Source: Dissulfuribacter thermophilus
GTDB lineage: Bacteria; Desulfobacterota; Dissulfuribacteria; Dissulfuribacterales; Dissulfuribacteraceae
Assembly: GCF_001687335.1 (NCBI RefSeq)
Contig: NZ_MAGO01000004.1
Coordinates: 62,001 to 126,000, forward strand
DNA length: 64,000 nucleotides
Direction: 5' to 3'
Shown here piece after piece: positions 45,501-53,512 of this stretch. Numbering within the stretch: position 1 is the stretch's first letter; each line of letters starts with the position of its first letter. The position numbers and the translations under genes were made by a program. The notes under the pieces were generated by a model that saw nothing but the letters and a program-made list of their open reading frames with translations, was not told the DNA's origin and did no database searches.

Positions 45501-46071
45501 TGAATGCCAATTAGAAAAAGCAACTTGGCAAAATTTAGCTAGTTTTCGTTTGCCACCTGGATTTCGGGGGCGGCCTGCTTTGTTTGTGCAATTATGGTGG
45601 ATAGTGCAGGCAACATTATTCGCTTGGTCACCTCAATTCATGTATGGTTGGCGGCGCCTTTTATTACGTTTATTTGGAGCACAAATAGGGAAGCGAGTAT
45701 TAATTAGACCTTCTGTTAAGATTACATATCCATGGAAGGTAAAAATAGACGATTATTCATGGATAGGTGATGATGTAGTGCTTTACAGTTTAGGAAAAAT
45801 TGAAATCGGAAAACATGTAGTTGTTTCGCAGCGATCTTACTTATGCGCAGCGAGCCATGATTATACCAAAACGACATTTGATATTTTTGATCAAAAAATT
45901 GTGATAGGGGATCAGGTTTGGCTAGCTACTGATGTATTTGTGGCCCCTGGAGTGAAAATTGGAGACGGTACAGTAGTGGGGGCCAGGAGTTCTGTATTCA
46001 ATGATCTTCCATCAGGAACAATTTGTTATGGTACCCCAGCTAAGCTTGTAAAAAAACGCACTTCTATTTAA
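45490..46071 (+). CDS. WcaF-like acyltransferase (left-handed beta-helix)
   Basis: A 193-residue member of the hexapeptide-repeat acetyltransferases resembling colanic-acid WcaF. The N-terminal helix region (ALFVQLWWIVQATLFAWSP) is followed by hexapeptide turns from about residue 70 (IGKRVLIRPSVKITYPWKV), the catalytic histidine in LCAASHDYTKTTFDI and the C-terminal IGDGTVVGARSSVF...GTPAKLVKKR. It is expected to O-acetylate a sugar of the repeat unit using acetyl-CoA. It is directly coupled to genes on both sides (11-base overlap before, next start immediately after). Confidence 0.88.
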   Translation: MPIDECQLEKATWQNLASFRLPPGFRGRPALFVQLWWIVQATLFAWSPQFMYGWRRLLLRLFGAQIGKRVLIRPSVKITYPWKVKIDDYSWIGDDVVLYSLGKIEIGKHVVVSQRSYLCAASHDYTKTTFDIFDQKIVIGDQVWLATDVFVAPGVKIGDGTVVGARSSVFNDLPSGTICYGTPAKLVKKRTSI

Positions 46072-47313
46072 ATGATGCGTATTCTCATCTACGGCATAAA
46101 TTATGCACCGGAACTTACTGGTATAGGCAAATACACGGGTGATATGGCTGTATGGCTGGCAAAACAAGGCCATGAAGTCCGAGTTGTAACCGCGCCTCCT
46201 TATTATCCGAACTGGAAAATTGCTAAGGGATATGCTGGGTGGCGATATATCAGAGAGAGTATCAATGGAGTAAATGTTTGGCGTTGCCCATTATATGTAC
46301 CGAAATTGCCTACTGGCTTAAAACGGCTTGTTCATCTGGCCAGTTTCGCTGTGAGTAGCCTGCCTATAATGCTTCGCCATGTTTTTTGGAAGCCTGATGT
46401 GGTTTTTGTAATCGAGCCACCATTTTTTTGTGCACCTTCGGCATGGCTTGTAGCCCGCCTAACCTGCGCACAAGCCTGGCTCCACATTCAAGATTTCGAA
46501 CTAGATGCGGCATTTGAACTAGGCCTTCTGAGCAAGCAGGGCATTAAAAAAATAGCGGCTACACTAGAAAGATGGTTAATGCGCCGATTTGATAGAGTGT
46601 CGTCAATATCTGATAGTATGGCTGACCGTTTAGTCGCTAAGGGAGTTCCACCCGAAAAAATTGTTCTTTTTCCTAATTGGGCCGATACCGATATTCTTCG
46701 ATTTGACAAAAAAAAGGCTGCAAAATTTCGTAAAAAAAATGGTCTTAAAGAAAATGATTTTATTATATTATATTCAGGGAATATGGGGCATAAACAGGGC
46801 CTTGAAATAGTTCTAGAGGCGGCCAGAAAACTGAAACATTATCAAGAGATAAAATTTATTTTATGTGGAGAAGGAGCGGTAAAGCGAGATTTACAGAGCC
46901 GAGCGTTAAGGATGCACCTAACAAACATAATGTTTCTTCCTCTACAACCTCAAGACGCTTTTATTGGAATGCTTTCTGCGGCAGATCTTCACCTGGTCAT
47001 TCAAAGAGCAAATGCGGCAGATCTAGTGCTTCCATCAAAACTAACAAATATTTTGTCTGTGGGAGGTTTGGCTTTAGTGACCACAGAACCAGACACAGAA
47101 TTGGGGCGTCTAGCAGCAAAAAATCCAGGCATTTTTTTTACCTGCCCCCCAGATAATTCTGCTAGTTTAACTACAGCGATAGAAAGAATTTTTAAAGAAA
47201 AAAAACATAGTATAAGCAAAGGACCATACAAACTGGCAAGAGAATATGCTGAGGAGCATTTTAACAAAGAAAATATACTTAAATCTTTTTTAGATCAATT
47301 TAAACACAAATAA
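46072..47313 (+). CDS. WcaI-like glycosyltransferase family 4
   Basis: A 413-residue GT-B enzyme resembling WcaI of colanic acid synthesis. The N-terminal domain reads YGINYAPELTGIGKYTGDMA and VTAPPYYPNWKIAKGY. The donor domain has ILYSGNMGHKQGLEIVLEAA, FILCGEGAVKRDLQ and LPSKLTNILSVGGLALVT. Two adjacent ATGs (46072, 46075) are possible. The gene completes a unit of three tightly packed genes (GT4, acetyltransferase, WcaI-like). It is the last clear sugar-chain gene before the lasso-peptide area. Confidence 0.88.
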   Translation: MMRILIYGINYAPELTGIGKYTGDMAVWLAKQGHEVRVVTAPPYYPNWKIAKGYAGWRYIRESINGVNVWRCPLYVPKLPTGLKRLVHLASFAVSSLPIMLRHVFWKPDVVFVIEPPFFCAPSAWLVARLTCAQAWLHIQDFELDAAFELGLLSKQGIKKIAATLERWLMRRFDRVSSISDSMADRLVAKGVPPEKIVLFPNWADTDILRFDKKKAAKFRKKNGLKENDFIILYSGNMGHKQGLEIVLEAARKLKHYQEIKFILCGEGAVKRDLQSRALRMHLTNIMFLPLQPQDAFIGMLSAADLHLVIQRANAADLVLPSKLTNILSVGGLALVTTEPDTELGRLAAKNPGIFFTCPPDNSASLTTAIERIFKEKKHSISKGPYKLAREYAEEHFNKENILKSFLDQFKHK

Positions 47314-47480
47314 ATGCTAGATTTGATTACCATTAAAATTGCCATCATAACTAAACAAATAAAAACATCAAAAAAATCTATAATTTTGTATTTCAACCTC
47401 AAAAAAAAACAATATCTAATTATTTAAAAACAGAAAGAATTCAATTTCTTCTTGTAAAATTTAAAGCTTCATCTTTAAAA

Positions 47481-48692
47481 ATGAATGATGTTATTGCCAA
47501 ACCAAACAAAGTGTTGCTTGCCTTTCTTGGGGAAAAAGACAGACAAGAATACCTTGAAATTATAAGTAATTTATCTAAAAATGCTTGGTATCAAATTATC
47601 AAGGAATCCAACCGTCATCTGGTGTCATCTTTATTGTATCTTCGATTTAAACAACGCGATCTTATAAAAGAGATCCCACCACAAGTTCAAGAAGTATTGC
47701 ATAAAATTTATTTACATAATTCGGCAATCAATTTAAAAAAATACCATACGTTAGCCCAAATATTAAAAATTCTAAATCAAGCAGATATCCCGGTTATAGT
47801 CCTTAAAGGGGGTTATTTAATAGAAAACGTATATCAAAATATTGGAGCACGAGAATTATGCGACTTTGATCTCCTTTTTCAAAAAAAAGACCTAGCAATG
47901 GCCGAAAAGGTTTTATTACGAGCGGGCTATTATAGTAAGGACTGCCCGGTTCTCTTGGATCTTCACTGGTATGTTGAACAATATTTAAATATTAACATGG
48001 CCAGAATTTGGCAGCGTGCTGAGCCAGCAACCATAGCTGGGCAAAAGGTTATGAGCCTTTCTCCAGAAGATCTGATAGTCCATTTATGTGTGCATAACGG
48101 TTTTCATCATCTGTTTCAGAAGGTAGGTTTGAGGGCGTTATGTGATTTACAAGCAACCATTGGCCATTTTGAGCAGGCCATTAACTGGGATCAACTAATT
48201 GCTGTTGCGGATGAATGGGGAGTCCGAGATTGCGTAGCACTTTGTTTGCAACTCACCAATGACCTACTTGGTACCCCAGTACCAAACAAGATACCCAAAA
48301 AGCTTAAATCTTCAAATTTTGATCCTTTGCTTCTGAATTGGGCACGAACGCAGATTTTTGATAAAAGTTCTGATAAGTACGGACAGAAAATTTCCATTTA
48401 TTTTTGGAAGCTTTGGAGTGAAGCATCTTGGAGAGAAAAACTTGCTTCTTTCAAACGTTTGATTTTCCCATCATCTGAGTACTTGTCGCAAAAATATCCC
48501 ACCGTATCAGGGAGCAGTACAAACAAGTTATTTTATCTCCTCAGGTTATGGGATCATCTTGGGCATTATTGTAGTGTTCTTTGGCAGATTTTAATGCGGA
48601 ATCCCGAAATGCTCAGAGAAATTGAAAAACAAAATAAAAATATCACTATAATGAAAAAATTAGCTAAAGATGCTATTTGGATTTACAGATAA
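47481..48692 (+). CDS. Nucleotidyltransferase-family protein (NTP_transf_5 type)
   Basis: A 403-residue protein whose centre has the nucleotidyltransferase-like core: IPVIVLKGGYLIENVY followed by GARELCDFDLLFQKKDL, where the D-x-D pair is the expected metal site, and LLDLHWYVEQY. C-terminal regions include LSPEDLIVHLCVHNGFHH, typical of the NTP_transf_5 family. This family accompanies lasso-peptide genes with HPr-kinase-like partners in other bacteria, which fits the genes from 52.7 kb on, although unrelated genes lie between. AT-rich like the block upstream. No strong ribosome site; the ATG at 47481 is the best guess. Its reaction is unknown. Confidence 0.78.
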   Translation: MNDVIAKPNKVLLAFLGEKDRQEYLEIISNLSKNAWYQIIKESNRHLVSSLLYLRFKQRDLIKEIPPQVQEVLHKIYLHNSAINLKKYHTLAQILKILNQADIPVIVLKGGYLIENVYQNIGARELCDFDLLFQKKDLAMAEKVLLRAGYYSKDCPVLLDLHWYVEQYLNINMARIWQRAEPATIAGQKVMSLSPEDLIVHLCVHNGFHHLFQKVGLRALCDLQATIGHFEQAINWDQLIAVADEWGVRDCVALCLQLTNDLLGTPVPNKIPKKLKSSNFDPLLLNWARTQIFDKSSDKYGQKISIYFWKLWSEASWREKLASFKRLIFPSSEYLSQKYPTVSGSSTNKLFYLLRLWDHLGHYCSVLWQILMRNPEMLREIEKQNKNITIMKKLAKDAIWIYR

Positions 48693-48810
48693 TTTTTCCA
48701 TAATACAAATTACCTATGGATCTAGACAAATTGACAAATTTTATTTCGTTAACTGTTAATTTTAATATTAATCTTGAAAATTAAACATTAATCCTTTAAA
48801 ACCCCTCTCA

Positions 48811-49434
48811 ATGACCTACCTGTGGAAAATTATTGCATTTACCATCCTTACCCTCCTCTCCTATTTTCTACACCAATATATTGATCACCTTGCTTTCCAT
48901 CAGAGCTTCCATAGCTTAGCCCCAAGCTGGATAACATGGGCGGTATTCGCCCTTTGGGCCATTTTCCTTACAGCGGTTTTTTCTGCATATGTGTCCGGAC
49001 CAGGGAAAAGGCGTGGGGCCAGTGTCTTCCTATTTGGTTTGACCCTTGTAACCATAGTTATTGGCACGACCATGCCTGGAAGTTGGAAGATGACGATACT
49101 ATTAGATATTTATGCCTTTATCCAAAAGATTTATGGATTAACCCTGGCACATTTTGCCAGGACAGTGAATATAAGCAAGTTAGCACATCCCCTCCTCTTT
49201 GGCTTTCTTGGGGGGATATGCTGGCTACTTGCCAGAGACAGATCGCCTTTTATGAAGGCTGCTGACATCGCCATGCTTGCCGGGGCCACAGAGATGATGC
49301 AGTTGTTTGTAAAGGGAAGGACTGCAAGTTTTCTGGATTTTTTGCTTGATTGCGCTGGTGGAGCAGGTGGGGTAGTACTTTTCCTGTTGTTCATAAGCTT
49401 GCTGCGCAGGGCAGAGAAAAAGGCGGTGATCTGA
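48811..49434 (+). CDS. VanZ-like membrane protein
   Basis: A 207-residue protein with about six hydrophobic segments and the VanZ-like features: HPLLFGFLGGICWLLA, then ATEMMQLFVKGRTASFLDFLLDCAGGAGG, corresponding to the family's E-x-x-Q and D-x4-D-x3-N/G pattern. Function of VanZ-like proteins outside glycopeptide resistance is poorly known; they are common in exopolysaccharide loci. The stop TGA at 49432-49434 is in the same frame as the following ABC ATPase, whose homology begins immediately after it. Confidence 0.75.
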   Translation: MTYLWKIIAFTILTLLSYFLHQYIDHLAFHQSFHSLAPSWITWAVFALWAIFLTAVFSAYVSGPGKRRGASVFLFGLTLVTIVIGTTMPGSWKMTILLDIYAFIQKIYGLTLAHFARTVNISKLAHPLLFGFLGGICWLLARDRSPFMKAADIAMLAGATEMMQLFVKGRTASFLDFLLDCAGGAGGVVLFLLFISLLRRAEKKAVI

Positions 49435-50421
49435 ATCCTAGTAGTAAAGGATCTTCATAAGACTTTTAGGGAAAGGAGTCTCAAAAAGCTTTTACTGGGG
49501 CGCCCCAGGAGGCACTTCAGTGCTTTGAACGGGGTGTCGCTTTCTGTCAACAGGGCAGAGGTTGTGGGGCTTTTAGGCCCCAATGGAGCTGGTAAAACCA
49601 CCTTTATCAAGATACTTGCAACCCTTATTGAACCAGACAGGGGAAAGGTCTTTGTAGGCGGCTATGATGTAGAGAAGCATCCCTCCAAAGTTCGAAGGAT
49701 CATAGGCCTTGTAAACACCAACGAACGTTCTTTCTACTGGCGCCTCACTGGCAGGCAAAATCTGGACTTCTTTGCAACTCTCTATGGGCACTGGGGCAAA
49801 GAAAAGGAGAAGAGAATAGACGAGGCCCTTGAGACAGTAGGGCTTACCAACATGGCAGATAGGCGTTTTTTCTGTTATTCCACTGGACAGCGCCAACGAC
49901 TTGCCATCGCAAGGGCACTTTTGAGCAATGCCCGACTCATCCTTTTTGATGAGCCAGCCAGTAGCCTCGACCCACTGGCCGCCTCAGAGCTTGCGCGTTT
50001 TACGCGAAATCGCCTGGTGAATGAACAGGGCATGACCGTAATCTGGTGTACCCATAATCTTACCGAAGCAGAAATAGTAAGTGACAGGATTGCCTTTATG
50101 AAAAATGGAAGGGTCGTCGCGTGTGGGAGCCTCGAGGAAATACGCCACAGGCTGGCAAGGGAAGAAACCTATGAAATAGAGATAGAATACGACTCCCTGG
50201 CCCAAATCAGGATTGAACACCCGTATGATGTGCTGAAAAAGGGATCGAGCCGACTAGTGCTTCGGGTAAAGGTTGGTTCAGATGAGCTCCCTGGATTCAT
50301 CTCCTTTCTGTGCAGAAAAAAGGTGAAGGTCTATTCCTGTAGGAGGATCGAGATGGGACTAGAGGAGATATTCAGGATTTTGTCATCCGGAGATGAAAAC
50401 TGGCTAGAGGTAGAAAATTGA
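49435..50421 (+). CDS. ABC-2 type exporter ATP-binding protein (start codon unclear)
   Basis: An ABC ATPase with Walker A (GLLGPNGAGKTTFIK), Q-loop (GLVNTNERSFYW), signature (YSTGQRQRLAIARA), Walker B (LILFDEPASSLD) and switch His (WCTHNLTEAE), then a C-terminal regulatory stretch. The first usual start codon in frame is TTG 49525. However, the sequence before it (ILVVKDLHKTFRERSLKK) is clearly the family's first beta-strand, so the real start lies near 49435, where only ATC/ATT-like codons exist, directly after the VanZ stop in the same frame. It is coupled to the permease by a 4-base overlap. Together they could export polysaccharide, lipid or the lasso peptide. Confidence 0.82.
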   Translation: MLVVKDLHKTFRERSLKKLLLGRPRRHFSALNGVSLSVNRAEVVGLLGPNGAGKTTFIKILATLIEPDRGKVFVGGYDVEKHPSKVRRIIGLVNTNERSFYWRLTGRQNLDFFATLYGHWGKEKEKRIDEALETVGLTNMADRRFFCYSTGQRQRLAIARALLSNARLILFDEPASSLDPLAASELARFTRNRLVNEQGMTVIWCTHNLTEAEIVSDRIAFMKNGRVVACGSLEEIRHRLAREETYEIEIEYDSLAQIRIEHPYDVLKKGSSRLVLRVKVGSDELPGFISFLCRKKVKVYSCRRIEMGLEEIFRILSSGDENWLEVEN

Positions 50422-51239
50422 ACCTTTCTGGAGAGATCCGTAAGGCCGCTGCATTTCTCTTGAGAGATCTTCAACTGGCAATGGGCTATCCCCTCAAATT
50501 TGCCAGCCAGTTGGTAGGGATATTGGCCTCAACCTTTATGTTCTACTACATATCAAGACTTGTGGACCAGAATGGATCAGGCTCTCTAGCTGCCTATGGA
50601 GGAAACTATTTTCCGTTTCTCTTGGTGGGAATCGCACTTTCTGACTACCTTATGTTTTCCATAAATGCGCTTTCTAATGAGGTACGAAAGGCCCAGGTCA
50701 TAGGGACATTTGAGGCAATACTCGTTACGCCGACCCACCCGTCTCTCATTCTCTTTTCATCGTGTCTCTATTCTTTTCTTTTTACCAGTGTACGCATACT
50801 CTTTTATTTCCTGGCAGGAACAGTCCTCTTTGGTGTACGTTTTCCACCAATATCTCTTTCTGCCCTCACTGTATCGCTCATACTGACCATACTGCCCTTT
50901 TTAGGCATAGGGCTTTTGTCTGCAGCCATTATCATTGTGTTTAAACAGGGTAACCCATTGACCTGGATATTTGGTTCTTTTTCCGGGCTATTGTCTGGGG
51001 TGTTTTATCCTGTATCTGTGTTGCCCCACTGGCTTCAGCCATTTGCCGCTTTTATTCCCCTTACTTATGGGCTAGATGCCGTGCGAAAGGTCCTGTTGAC
51101 TGGCGCTGGGATACTTGAAGTTTCGCACCAGCTCCTGGTCCTCCTATTTTTCTCTATAGTATTTCTTGGAGTCGGATTGGCTGCAGTGGCCTATGCACTG
51201 AAGATCGCACGAAAAGATGGGACATTGTTGTACTATTGA
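50418..51239 (+). CDS. ABC-2 type exporter permease
   Basis: A 273-residue membrane permease of the ABC-2 family with six predicted helices and the family-typical C-terminal region (GLLSGVFYPVSVLPHWLQPFAAFIPLTYGLDAVRKVLL). The start is TTG 50418, overlapping the ATPase stop (TTGA), with GAGG seven bases before it. Such pairs export drugs, lipids, polysaccharides or peptides. The lasso cluster 1.5 kb downstream has no exporter of its own, so this pair is a candidate, though separated from it by the YeeE gene. Confidence 0.87.
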   Translation: MNLSGEIRKAAAFLLRDLQLAMGYPLKFASQLVGILASTFMFYYISRLVDQNGSGSLAAYGGNYFPFLLVGIALSDYLMFSINALSNEVRKAQVIGTFEAILVTPTHPSLILFSSCLYSFLFTSVRILFYFLAGTVLFGVRFPPISLSALTVSLILTILPFLGIGLLSAAIIIVFKQGNPLTWIFGSFSGLLSGVFYPVSVLPHWLQPFAAFIPLTYGLDAVRKVLLTGAGILEVSHQLLVLLFFSIVFLGVGLAAVAYALKIARKDGTLLYY

Positions 51240-51560
51240 TTAGTAATAGGACGTTCCCTATCTCAACTAGAGTTGATCAGACAGATGTGAATACCTTTGA
51301 TTTTTGCAAAAAATAATCGTAAGCCCGAATGTAATGTTCCTTGAGTGCCAAAACTAGTTGATTCCATGTCAAAGCTGCTTTATTCCAGATTATGCGCTCC
51401 AAATAGAGAACAAAGAGATTTTTTCTTTACATTTCAGATGATTAGCAATATTATACCTTTTGTTACAATTCACGCAAAAAATAAACTGGATTTATACTGA
51501 AAGGACATTTCCTAACGGAAATCAATTTGACAAAGCGACTTACAGGAGGGGGAGCGTTCT
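51240..51560. other. Gap before the YeeE/YedE gene
   Basis: About 320 AT-rich bases with no supported gene. They probably contain the promoter of the transporter gene; TATACT at 51493-51498 could be a -10, but a matching -35 is not clear. The strong ribosome site AGGAGGGGG is at its end. Confidence 0.35.
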
Positions 51561-52577
51561 ATGGTAGAAATACTGTTTTTTGGGTTCTTATTTGGTGCAA
51601 TCATCTACCTTTCAAAATTGAACAGAAATGATGTTATCAGTGGGTTAGCAATGCTGAAAGATTTCAGTGTTGCAAAAGCCATCGCAGTGGCAATTGGTCT
51701 AGGCGCAATCTTATTGAACACGGAAATAGCACTGGGGCTTGCCACGTATCACATTAAACCTTTTATTTCAGGTGGAGTAATACTAGGCGGCCTGTTGTTT
51801 GGAGTGGGAATGGCCATTTTGGGATATTGCCCAGGTACATTGCCTATATCCCTAGGGCAGGGATCAATAGATGCATTGTTTGGTATTTTCGGAGGGTTAC
51901 TAAGTGGGTTTGTATTTACGCTGTTATTCCCACACATGCAAGGCATATTAGGGCCTAATCTTGGTAAAATTTCATTATACACCCTTTATGGTAGCGATCC
52001 TGTGAAATTTTTTGTCCTCACCTTTATCATTGGTGCTGGCCTTATAGCAGTGGCATTTTTTATTCACAAAATAGAGGGAGCAAAAAATTTACGTTGGTTT
52101 TATGGTGGAATCGCCCTTGCCATTTTGAATTCAATTGCTTGCCTTTCAGCCACTACAGGACGACCCATTGGTGCATCGACTTCTTATCCTTACCTAGCTG
52201 ATATAATAGTCGGATTCACTCAAAATTCTTATTTTGAAAAGATCCAGGCCCCTGGGCATTGGGAAGTGATCTTTTTGGCAGGTGCATTGATTGCGAGCCT
52301 TGTATTGTCAGTGATGAGAAAGGAATTCAAAATCACATTTGTTCATTCTCGCTGGGCATCTATTAAAGGCGATGCTGTTCCAAAACGTTTGACTTGGGCC
52401 TTTATCGGTGGTTTCATCCTCATATTTGGTGCAAGGATGGCAGGTGGATGCACTAGCGGCCATGTTATATCAGGGGGAATGCAACTTGCCCTCAGCAGTT
52501 GGACCTTTGCAATATTTGTCTTCATTGCATTCCTGATTACAGGTAAACTCTTTTATAAGACCCCCAAAAAACTCTAA
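51561..52577 (+). CDS. YeeE/YedE-family sulfur-compound transporter
   Basis: A 338-residue inner-membrane protein with about nine helices and the two conserved cysteine motifs of the YeeE/YedE (TsuA) family: GYCPGT near residue 94 and GARMAGGCTSGH near residue 294. TsuA takes up thiosulfate through these cysteines. In a sulfur-metabolising organism it could import thiosulfate or related sulfur species. It stands alone, with its own ribosome site before and a strong hairpin after it, so it is probably an independent gene lying between exporter and lasso genes. Confidence 0.9.
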   Translation: MVEILFFGFLFGAIIYLSKLNRNDVISGLAMLKDFSVAKAIAVAIGLGAILLNTEIALGLATYHIKPFISGGVILGGLLFGVGMAILGYCPGTLPISLGQGSIDALFGIFGGLLSGFVFTLLFPHMQGILGPNLGKISLYTLYGSDPVKFFVLTFIIGAGLIAVAFFIHKIEGAKNLRWFYGGIALAILNSIACLSATTGRPIGASTSYPYLADIIVGFTQNSYFEKIQAPGHWEVIFLAGALIASLVLSVMRKEFKITFVHSRWASIKGDAVPKRLTWAFIGGFILIFGARMAGGCTSGHVISGGMQLALSSWTFAIFVFIAFLITGKLFYKTPKKL

Positions 52578-52599
52578 CACCTCGCCTTCTAGATACCTT

Positions 52600-52624
52600 G
52601 GGGAGCACATTTATTGTGCTCCCC
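52600..52624 (+). terminator. Terminator hairpin after the YeeE gene
   Basis: GGGGAGCACA and TGTGCTCCCC form a perfect 10-bp stem with a 5-base loop, 22 bases after the stop. The T-run is poor, but the stem is strong and isolates the lasso genes from upstream transcription. Confidence 0.7.
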
Positions 52625-52708
52625 ATCAAACAGTTCAGTCAAAAACCAATGAGCCAATAGGCCTCAAATAAGGGGAAACCTTGAATTAGGGTTGCAACTT
52701 CGGCAAAA

Positions 52709-52736
52709 TTGCTAGCTGCATGATCCGGGATAATAA
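52709..52736 (+). promoter_or_regulatory. Candidate promoter of the lasso gene cluster
   Basis: TTGCTA, 16 bases, then TAATAA, ending 34 bases before the PqqD-like start. Matches are moderate, but the position between a terminator and the first lasso gene is right. Confidence 0.35.
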
Positions 52737-52770
52737 TGCACAATGATAGGAACCAAAAAGGAGATGGGAA

Positions 52771-53058
52771 ATGGAGGGAAAGATCGTTGACCAGACTATT
52801 TTCCAACGGACGGACGGAAAGATATCGGCGGATCTTGAAGGCGAAGAGGTCATACTCGATATGGACAGCGGCATGTACTTTGGATTGAACGAAGTAGGCC
52901 AGTTCATATGGAAAAGACTTGAAGAACCCTCTTCCTTTCGAAGCCTTTTGGATTCCATGCTGTCAGAATATGATGTAACAGAGGAGCAATGCCGTCAGGA
53001 CCTAAAAACTTTTTTGAATGCCCTGCTGGAGGCCGGCCTCATCCAGTTAGTAGAATGA
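52771..53058 (+). CDS. Lasso peptide RRE protein B1 (PqqD family)
   Basis: A 95-residue PqqD-like RiPP recognition element that should bind the leader peptides and bring them to the protease and cyclase. The family pattern is visible: EVILDMDSGMYFGLNEVGQFIWKRL and later EQCRQDLKTFLNALLEAGLI. AAGGAG seven bases before the ATG supports the start. It is followed after 4 bases by the B2 protease. In lasso systems B1 recognises YxxPxLxxxGxxxxxT leaders, and both precursors in this cluster have that pattern. Confidence 0.9.
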   Translation: MEGKIVDQTIFQRTDGKISADLEGEEVILDMDSGMYFGLNEVGQFIWKRLEEPSSFRSLLDSMLSEYDVTEEQCRQDLKTFLNALLEAGLIQLVE

Positions 53059-53062
53059 ACAA

Positions 53063-53512
53063 ATGGGGAAATTATCCAGGTTCATATGCCTTGAACCTCT
53101 AGAGAAAAGGCTTTTTTTTCTCTCCTTAGGCTGGATATTATTTACGCGATTTGCCCTTACCATATTTCCTTTTAAAAAGACCCTAGCTTTGGTCGAATCA
53201 CAGGCAAAAAAATATCTGAAAAATCCCAAAGCCACTTCTGGAGAGATTTCTGTTGCCAGGCTAGCGTGGCTGATTTCACGCGCTGCCCATATAGTGCCTG
53301 GCTCTACCTGCCTAGTCCAGGCCTTAGCTGGAAAGATAATCTTTGCCTCGCAGGGGATAAATCCCAAGTTTCATATTGGTGTAAACATGCAAGAAAAACA
53401 TGACCTCGAGGCCCATGCCTGGCTGACCCTCGATGGAGAGGTGATATTGGGGCAGATGCCGAACCTTTCTAAATTCAAACCATTGTCTGGGGCCTCACTG
53501 CTAGATATATGA
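53063..53512 (+). CDS. Lasso peptide leader protease B2 (transglutaminase-like)
   Basis: A 149-residue B2 protein that cuts the leader from the precursor. The papain/transglutaminase-type triad is visible: Cys83 in STCLVQALA, His118 in LEAHAWLTL and Asp124 in LDGEVI. Length matches the family. The stop overlaps the start of the cyclase gene by 4 bases (ATGA), so the two are coupled. The ribosome site is weak and translation probably depends on the preceding B1 gene. Confidence 0.9.
   Translation: MGKLSRFICLEPLEKRLFFLSLGWILFTRFALTIFPFKKTLALVESQAKKYLKNPKATSGEISVARLAWLISRAAHIVPGSTCLVQALAGKIIFASQGINPKFHIGVNMQEKHDLEAHAWLTLDGEVILGQMPNLSKFKPLSGASLLDI

Noticed and set aside
49432-49434. TGA between VanZ-like and ABC ATPase genes as a second selenocysteine codon
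   Set aside because: The residue would fall at a junction between two complete domains, not at a redox site, and no SECIS-like hairpin was seen after it.
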